This document shows positions 4,655 to 7,246 of a DNA stretch of 7,246 nucleotides, one piece after another. Location: the NCBI GenBank assembly GCA_934533005.1, contig CAKTBC010000091.1, positions 1 through 7,246 on the forward strand. The letters are read 5' to 3'. The notes beneath the pieces were generated by a model that searched no databases, was not told where the DNA came from, and saw only the letters and a list, made by a program, of their open reading frames with translations. The position numbers and the translations under genes were made by a program. Each line of letters begins with the position of its first letter. Position 1 is the first letter of the stretch. Source of the DNA: an uncultured Oscillospiraceae bacterium. Lineage in GTDB: Bacteria; Bacillota; Clostridia; Oscillospirales; Oscillospiraceae.

Positions 4655-7064
4655 CAATATTCAGGATCCGGAGGAGCGCACATGCACCCATCTCCTGTAC
4701 ATCCTCTCTCGCCGCACCGCGAACTACTTCCCCGACTGGGAAACTGTGACAAAGCTGACGCCGTCGGAGGTCGAAGCGGCAAACCAGATGCTGGCCCGGG
4801 GAGAAGTCCTCGCGCCCGCTGCGGAGGAAACGCAGGCGTCGCAGGAAGAGCTGGAAGCGGCGCAGCGCGCGCAGGCGATTCAGCTTGCCGCAGAACATCT
4901 GGGGACGGACGCTGTGCTGTCCAACGTGGTGGACTACTCCATAGATGATTTTGATGGCACTCCCTGCCATGTTCTTCTGCTGCGGAATGTAGACGATCGG
5001 TTCCTGGCATACAGCTACGATACAGAGGCGGTATATTGTCCCTCTTCGGACGAGGTCTGGAACTATCAGAGCGACGATTCCAGCACGGAGGAGGGCCGAT
5101 GCATCTATCTCCTGCGTGTGTTTGCCAATCGCGGCGACTTCTATTTACGCGACACCGAAACGCGCATAGAGCTGACAGCGGCGGAGATCGCAAAGGCGAA
5201 CTGGATACTGGTGCAGGGAGACGCGGCAGCGCAGGGAGAAACGGAAGCGGCGGAGCTTGCCGCACAGCTGGCTGCGGAGCATTGGGGACAGAATACCACG
5301 CTGACCAATGTGGTGGACTACTCCATAAATGATTTTGAGGGAGCCCCCTGCCATGTCCTTCTGATGAGGGACGCGGACGATCGGTTTCTGGCATACAGCT
5401 ACGATACGGATACGGTATATTGCCCCTCTTCGGAAGATGTATGGAACGGAACCAACGATTTGAGCACGGAGGAGGGGCGATGCCTTTATCTCCTGTGTTC
5501 GTTTGCCAATCGTATGGTCTACTATTTAAATGACGGCGAAACGCGCACGAAGTTGACATCGGCGGAGATCGCAAAGGCAAACTGGGCGCTGGCACAGGGA
5601 ACTGTCCCGGCGGCGGAAGTGACGACGCCCTTTCCGGCGGACGGGGCGCTGCCCGAGGGCAGCGGTGCATACAAAGTTCTGGACGAGTGCCCGGAGGAGT
5701 TTTCTCGGCGGGAGTTGTCGGACGAGGAAATTCGATCTCTCGCGCAGGAGGGAGATCTGGAAAAGGCGCAAAAGCGCATTTCCACTGGCGGAGATTTTGC
5801 GGCATGGCTGATCGCGCTGGGCGGGCAGTTTTGCAGCGGCGTTACCAGCGATGGTGTGAGGCAGAAAACCATCGGGGCGGACTTCGCATTTGAGTGGATT
5901 CAGCATCTCGATTCCACCGCAGCCGCATCTCTGGCCATGCGCGTTCTGGGGGACGATCTGCCGGGGATCGGCATCGTCGCCGCCCGGGTGGCGGAAAACG
6001 ACGACACCGTTCTCTTCGGCAACCTGATCCCCGCGGAGGACGGCGGCTACTATCTGATATCCTTCGATGCCCTGACGGACGAGTGGGAAGCTGCCGTTGA
6101 AGCAGGCATGCGCCCGGAGGCGTTTCTCCCGATCTGGGTGGACGGGTACGCGGGCATCGCCGCGTGGTGCCAGAGCGCGGACAATCCCCGCGGCAGCACG
6201 CTGACCCAGGCGTTCTACATTCCGGGCGACCAGGAAGTCGTACTGGATTATAAGGATGAGCTTTATACTCCGCGGAGCCCGTGGGGGATTCAGGAATTCT
6301 TCCGGGACGAGGCGCTGACGGCGAATCTGGCCGAGCAGAAGGTCGCGCACATCCAGCCGGAAAACATTGGGAACTTCGTGCTCTCCACGAAACTCGGCGG
6401 CACTACGCTGACGCCGGAGGAGGCCTACGCCCTGCTGGACATGGAGCCGGAACAGGTAAAAAAGCGGGTGAAAACCGCGGCCGACGTGATGATGCTCATG
6501 CTGGCCGGACAACACGGAGACTGCCACGGCGACAGAAATGTAACGATCGACGGGCAGGAATGGCACTACAATCTGAACGCCTTCCAGGTGATGCAGACCC
6601 GCACGACCAACTGCGGCTCCGCCGCGAACCTCGCCAACTACCTGCTGGAGGGGGACTATGAGGAGATCGGGTTCATCCTTCATGCATACTATATCGGCAA
6701 CGGCGGCGGACACGTCTACAACTACTTCAAGTATCAGGGGAAGTATTACATCGTGGACTTCAGCTGGTACATGTTCGCAAATTACCAGCCGGAAAACGAC
6801 TTCCCCGTAATGGAGCTGGACCGGCTGGAGGACTACGGCAGCCGTATCCCGGAGCTGTACGGCGGCGTGTGTATGGCGCTCGCCCACACCTCCCCCGGAC
6901 AGCATTATCCCAACGTGTTTGACGACCAGAACGCAGCATATGCCATTCCGGAGGGCGTGGAGTATGAGCTGCTCCATCAGGAGACCGGCAGCAACTGCTA
7001 TATCCTGAAGGAGTATCCGCTAGATAAATCGCAACTGGATTGGACGACCTTCGGGGAGCCGTAA
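4431..7064 (+). CDS. Large surface lipoprotein body: three repeats plus tandem transglutaminase-like modules (frameshifted from its leader)
   Basis: An 877-residue frame opens at a TTG with no ribosome-binding site; it is best read as the continuation of the leader at 4289 (about 924 residues after repair). Numbering from 4431: three tandem repeats at about 5-123, 143-263 and 273-390; a linker; module A at about 429-655; module B at about 660-877. Module B carries a transglutaminase/papain-like triad: Cys728 in TTNCGSAANLA, His761 in GGGHVYNYF and Asp776 in YYIVDFSW. That fold catalyses acyl transfer or peptide-bond hydrolysis through a Cys thioester. Module A aligns with B but has Ser495, Thr526 and Ser544 at the three sites, so it is probably inactive. 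With the lipobox leader the protein would sit on the outer face of the membrane. The substrate is unknown; wall protein crosslinking or proteolysis are possible. It is followed by a strong terminator and probably transcribed alone. Confidence 0.88.
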   Translation: MGLTAVEKLAAQLAAEHLGQDITLTNVVDFSSDDSDPDAYHVLLLKDTKGNYLAYRYGTGSVYCLSEEEARNQDDNIQDPEERTCTHLLYILSRRTANYFPDWETVTKLTPSEVEAANQMLARGEVLAPAAEETQASQEELEAAQRAQAIQLAAEHLGTDAVLSNVVDYSIDDFDGTPCHVLLLRNVDDRFLAYSYDTEAVYCPSSDEVWNYQSDDSSTEEGRCIYLLRVFANRGDFYLRDTETRIELTAAEIAKANWILVQGDAAAQGETEAAELAAQLAAEHWGQNTTLTNVVDYSINDFEGAPCHVLLMRDADDRFLAYSYDTDTVYCPSSEDVWNGTNDLSTEEGRCLYLLCSFANRMVYYLNDGETRTKLTSAEIAKANWALAQGTVPAAEVTTPFPADGALPEGSGAYKVLDECPEEFSRRELSDEEIRSLAQEGDLEKAQKRISTGGDFAAWLIALGGQFCSGVTSDGVRQKTIGADFAFEWIQHLDSTAAASLAMRVLGDDLPGIGIVAARVAENDDTVLFGNLIPAEDGGYYLISFDALTDEWEAAVEAGMRPEAFLPIWVDGYAGIAAWCQSADNPRGSTLTQAFYIPGDQEVVLDYKDELYTPRSPWGIQEFFRDEALTANLAEQKVAHIQPENIGNFVLSTKLGGTTLTPEEAYALLDMEPEQVKKRVKTAADVMMLMLAGQHGDCHGDRNVTIDGQEWHYNLNAFQVMQTRTTNCGSAANLANYLLEGDYEEIGFILHAYYIGNGGGHVYNYFKYQGKYYIVDFSWYMFANYQPENDFPVMELDRLEDYGSRIPELYGGVCMALAHTSPGQHYPNVFDDQNAAYAIPEGVEYELLHQETGSNCYILKEYPLDKSQLDWTTFGEP
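4443..4799 (+). repeat. Lipoprotein repeat R1 (coding)
   Basis: Residues about 5-123 of the 4431 frame form the most divergent of three repeats. The shared plan is a helix LAAQLAAEHLG, strands TNVVDFS and YHVLLL, then YLAYRYGTGSVYC, a Cys in ERTC, and a closing helix after KLTPSEVEAAN. It has Tyr40 where R2 and R3 have a Cys. Confidence 0.8.
4857..5219 (+). repeat. Lipoprotein repeat R2 (coding)
   Basis: Residues about 143-263. The pattern is QLAAEHLG, SNVVDYSIDDFDG, CHVLLL, RFLAYSYDT, VYCPSS, TEEGRC, then ELTAAEIAKANW. Cys179, Cys203 and Cys224 recur in R3. By hand alignment it shares about 80 of some 114 positions with R3. The helix-then-strands plan recalls small extracellular alpha/beta folds such as PepSY, but that is only a resemblance. 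Confidence 0.85.
5247..5600 (+). repeat. Lipoprotein repeat R3 (coding)
   Basis: Residues about 273-390, the closest relative of R2. The DNA is also near-identical in stretches, for example the bases coding VVDYS and AYSYDT, which points to a fairly recent in-frame duplication. Cys307, Cys331 and Cys351 match R2; an extra Cys356 is private to R3. Confidence 0.85.
5715..6395 (+). repeat. Module A, degenerate transglutaminase-like copy (coding)
   Basis: Residues about 429-655. It aligns with module B at an offset of 230-233: LSDEEIRSLA against LTPEEAYALL; AQKRISTGGD against VKKRVKTAAD; DSTAAASLAMRVL against NCGSAANLANYLL; GYYLISFDA against KYYIVDFSW; and YIPGDQEVV against AIPEGVEYE. Catalytic Cys, His and Asp are replaced by Ser495, Thr526 and Ser544 (a nearby Asp546 is not in register). 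Confidence 0.7.
6408..7061 (+). repeat. Module B, transglutaminase-like domain with intact triad (coding)
   Basis: Residues about 660-877. Cys728 (codon 6612-6614), His761 (6711-6713) and Asp776 (6756-6758) have the order and spacing expected of the transglutaminase-like superfamily (Cys at a helix start, His and Asp on following strands). The roughly 80 residues after the Asp, ending near the C-terminus, are shared with module A and so belong to the module rather than being a tail. Confidence 0.78.
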
Positions 7065-7084
7065 AACCGGCAGCCAAATAACAA

Positions 7085-7127
7085 AAATTTTCACCCGCAG
7101 ACATTGTCTGCGGGTGAAAATTTGTTT
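7085..7127. terminator. Strong two-way intrinsic terminator
   Basis: A perfect 18-bp stem (7085-7102 with 7106-7123; core CACCCGCAGAC with GTCTGCGGGTG) closes a 3-nt ATT loop and begins 20 nt after the lipoprotein stop. The arms end in AAATTTT/AAAATTT, and TTTGTTT follows on the + strand. On the - strand TTTTTGTTATTT follows the stem, so it should end both this gene and the convergent one. Confidence 0.9.
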
Positions 7128-7139
7128 ACCGGGTTTCTT

Positions 7140-7246
7140 TCAGCGATTCTCCGCCGCCGGGGTTTCCGTCTCGGGCACATAAATAGGGTTCCGGAACTCC
7201 GCGCCGAGAGCCTCCGCGATGCGGGAGAGCTCGTTGACCGTCGGGT
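7140..7246 (-). CDS. C-terminal end of a probable XRE-type helix-turn-helix protein (partial)
   Basis: The - strand is open from the right edge to a TGA at 7140-7142 and gives 34 complete residues: PTVNELSRIAEALGAEF, then RNPIYVPETETPAAENR. The P-T-x-x-x-L-x-R-I-A-x-A-L-G pattern is the last helix of XRE/Cro-type DNA-binding domains, followed here by a short tail. The recognition helix and start lie outside the window, so the family call rests on this one motif. It converges on the lipoprotein gene and shares its terminator. Confidence 0.65.
   Translation of the reverse strand, partial: PTVNELSRIAEALGAEFRNPIYVPETETPAAENR

Noticed and set aside
4242..4970. 242-residue - strand open frame opposite the lipoprotein start
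   Set aside because: Antisense to a lipobox signal and repeats R1/R2; Arg/His-rich composition and no supporting start signal.
5526..6977. Long open frame on the - strand opposite the lipoprotein modules
   Set aside because: Its product is a Val/His/Arg-rich composition typical of the antisense of a GC-rich gene, and the + strand frame has clear repeats and a catalytic triad.

Overview
This 7.2 kb window is GC-rich overall. It carries purine-rich Shine-Dalgarno sites, a prelipoprotein signal with an LTGC lipobox, and a Gram-positive style ABC exporter half. Taken together this suggests a high-GC member of the Clostridia (Oscillospiraceae-like gut Firmicutes). That placement is an inference from style; no ribosomal or other marker gene is present.

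Layout, left to right. (1) Bases 1-1281 hold the 3' part of an ABC exporter subunit with fused membrane and ATPase domains. (2) Bases 1282-1734 have no convincing gene but are densely packed with inverted repeats. Two identical 34-nt hairpins bracket a run of six further hairpins. After them comes a second block whose G-runs and C-runs can pair in alternative ways, just upstream of the next gene. (3) Bases 1735-3497 form a two-gene translationally coupled unit on the + strand: a polytopic O-antigen ligase/polymerase-like (Wzy_C superfamily) protein, then a GNAT N-acetyltransferase joined by an ATGA overlap. (4) A convergent - strand gene of unknown function (3467-4138) overlaps the GNAT 3' end by 31 bp, and its 5' third is visibly AT-richer. 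(5) Bases 4289-7064 hold one large secreted lipoprotein gene interrupted by a single-base frameshift in a TTTTGGGG run at 4429-4436. (6) A strong two-way terminator at 7085-7127 separates it from the 3' end of a convergent gene (7140-7246, - strand) that looks like an XRE-type DNA-binding protein.

The most interesting object is the large lipoprotein. Once the frame is restored it is about 924 residues: signal peptide and lipobox, a short Pro/Thr-rich linker, three tandem roughly 115-residue cysteine-containing repeats, then two copies of a roughly 225-residue module. The second module has a transglutaminase/papain-like Cys-His-Asp set (NCG, GGH, VDF). The first copy can be aligned to it by eye but has Ser, Thr and Ser at those three positions, so it looks like a catalytically dead paralogous domain fused to a live one.

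The ligase and acetyltransferase probably act together or are at least co-expressed, plausibly on a surface glycan. The lipoprotein is also a surface protein. No direct functional link between these units can be shown from the sequence.
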